From: Pararge aegeria
Lineage: Eukaryota > Arthropoda > Insecta > Lepidoptera > Nymphalidae
NCBI RefSeq assembly: GCF_905163445.1
Contig: NC_053202.1
Coordinates: 6,076,001-6,140,000, forward strand
DNA length: 64,000 nt
Direction of reading: 5' to 3'
Shown: positions 62,941-64,000 of the stretch, piece by piece
How positions within the stretch are numbered: the stretch's first letter is position 1
Layout of the letters: every line of letters starts with the position of its first letter
Notes under the pieces: model-generated
What the model was told of the DNA's origin: nothing
What the model saw: only the letters and a program-made list of their open reading frames with translations
The model's database searches: none
Made by a program: the position numbers and the translations under genes

Positions 62941-63062
62941 AGGCTAAGGGTATAAATAACCCTTGCAATGCTAATCCGTAAGTTTTTAAAAACTCGTACT
63001 GGAGATTTTCTTCATTTTATATCATCAACATACCCTGTGCAAACCCTCTGTGCACGCCACTG
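62941..63062. mobile_element. MITE-1, right half only
   Basis: CCTTGCAATGCTAATCCG, ACTCGTACTGGAGATTTTC, TTCATTTTATATCATCAAC and the end CTGTGCACGCCACTG at 63062. The left arm is missing, so the palindrome is broken. Confidence 0.75.
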
Positions 63063-63456
63063 AGAGTTAGTTGAAAGAACTAAAAGTAAAGAGGTTACTT
63101 TTATCCCAAGAATTTGTAAAAATCCGTTATAAACATGGACGTAGAACCTGGATAATAGCCTAGTTATTGAGTAATCTTTATTTACTACTTACGGACGATA
63201 AAACGTGTGTATAAAAAACACAGTAGATGAGAAAACCGGTAGGCAAGCGTAAATCAACACAGTATAGATTTTATGACGGCAATAAATATTTAGCAAACGC
63301 ATTTACCTACTTGGTGAAGCTTTTAACGATTTATTTACACGCTAAAAGCATGTTTTGATGACGTAACGTGGTTTATACTTCCCTTACTGAGTCTGATTCC
63401 TGGTTGGGGTGAGAAGTGATCATCCATGAATTATTAAAACCTAACCTAATCTGCGA
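63063..63456. other. No recognisable feature
   Basis: AT-rich spacer. Confidence 0.4.
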
Positions 63457-63990
63457 TTCGGAAGCGTTTATAGCCTAGTGGGCGGGAGCTCAACTTCACT
63501 TTAGTGGGGCCAAGTTCGAATCTCAGCACGCATCTCCCACTTTTCTTGCGTTTTAAGTAGTTAAAATACCACATACTTCAACGGTGAAGGATAACATCGT
63601 GAGGAATCCTAGATGCCTGAGAGTTCTATATAATGTTCTCAAAGGTGAAAGTCCACCAAACCGCACTGGGCCAGCGTGGTCAGTAGCGTGCATAGAGGGT
63701 ATGCACAGGGTATGCACATGATATAAAATGAAGAAAATCTCCAGTACGAGTTATAAAAAACTTAAGGATGGGCATTGTAAGAGTTATAAAAAGCCTGCCC
63801 TTAAGTATTTATAACTCATACTGGAGATTTTCTTCATTTTATATCATCTTCATACCCTGTGCATACCCTGTGCATACCCTCTATGCATGTCACTGAGCGT
63901 GGTGGACTACAGCTTTAAACTCTTCTCATTGTGGGAGGAGAACCGTGCCGTTTAGTTGGCCGGTAATGGCTAAATATGAAAATGAGGATG
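63457..63990 (+). repeat. SINE-2 copy split by MITE-1
   Basis: Left part to 63680: TATAGCCTAGTGGGCGGGAG, CAAGTTCGAATCTCAGC, AACGGTGAAGGATAACATCG, GAGAGTTCTATATAATG and CGCACTGGGCCAGCGTGGT. Right part from 63896: AGCGTGGTGGACTACAGC, GTGGGAGGAGAACCGTGCC and TTGGCCGGTAATGGC. One full SINE-2 with a MITE inserted in the AGCGTGGT block. Confidence 0.9.
63681..63895. mobile_element. MITE-1, intact hairpin copy
   Basis: 215-bp near-perfect palindrome from CAGTAGCGTGCATAGAGG to CTATGCATGTCACTG. Perfect 8-bp duplication AGCGTGGT at 63673-63680 and 63896-63903. Right end has a GTGCATACCCT duplication. Same orientation-free structure as 47196-47403. Non-coding. Confidence 0.9.
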
Positions 63991-64000
63991 AACCTAACTT

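Noticed and set aside
1..64000. CRISPR arrays, operons, riboswitches or bacterial promoters
   Set aside because: Composition, SINEs with pol III boxes, MITEs and LINE remnants all point to an insect nuclear genome; the tandem arrays lack repeat-spacer structure.
1..64000. An integrated virus or LTR retrotransposon
   Set aside because: No capsid, protease, integrase or envelope-like frame and no long direct terminal repeats were seen; all RT-related remnants are non-LTR types.

Overview
This window looks like transposon-rich, non-coding nuclear DNA from a butterfly or moth (Lepidoptera). I recognise no complete host protein-coding gene, no functional tRNA or rRNA gene, and no bacterial or viral gene set. 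The lepidopteran assignment rests on AT-rich sequence packed with small retroposons and MITEs of a style common in lepidopteran genomes. The main ones are a tRNA-headed SINE whose head reads GACGGCCGATTGGCGCAGTG (called SINE-1 here), an RTE-tailed SINE with the core GAAGGAAAACATCGTGAGG (SINE-2), and a family starting TGACTGCAATCTCACCTG (SINE-3). A nymphalid host is a guess. Family numbers are my own labels, not database names. Coordinates of degenerate repeats are approximate by about 10-30 bases.

Layout. 0-7.5 kb: old SINE and LINE-tail fragments. 7.5-7.73 kb: a short GC-richer stretch with a palindromic E2F-like site that ends in a strong splice donor, the best candidate for a host promoter and non-coding first exon. 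7.7-13.5 kb: AT-rich DNA with an RTE remnant, a SINE split by a hAT-type MITE and a degenerate repeat. 13.5-14.4 kb: a diverged tandem array (82-bp units, then units of about 106-134 bp). 14.8-25.6 kb: three LINE 3' ends, SINEs nested in SINEs, two hAT-like ends in opposite orientation and a 138-bp in-frame tandem duplication. 26-30.5 kb: nested elements, including a 1,407-bp hAT element with a perfect 8-bp target duplication inside SINE-1. 31.6-33.4 kb: the 3' end of an RNase H-bearing LINE and a PIF/Harbinger-like element with a MADF-type DNA-binding fragment. 33.4-46.6 kb: old repeats, paired palindromes, a 500-bp pentanucleotide satellite and a pogo/Tigger-like MITE. 47-57 kb: MITE-in-SINE nesting, a diverged tandem array carrying a conserved GCCAGTGTTTTGGCAACG core, a 31-bp perfect hairpin and a SINE-2 cluster. 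57-64 kb: LINE-tail-like repeats, hairpin MITEs and another MITE-in-SINE nest.

Nothing here works as a gene pathway. What the sequence does show is an order of insertion. SINE-1 and SINE-2 are repeatedly the targets of hAT-type elements (four clear cases with 8-bp duplications). SINE-2 shares its 3' tail with an RTE LINE also present here, which suggests the RTE mobilises it. All transposase and reverse-transcriptase remnants are truncated or broken, so no element in the window looks autonomous.
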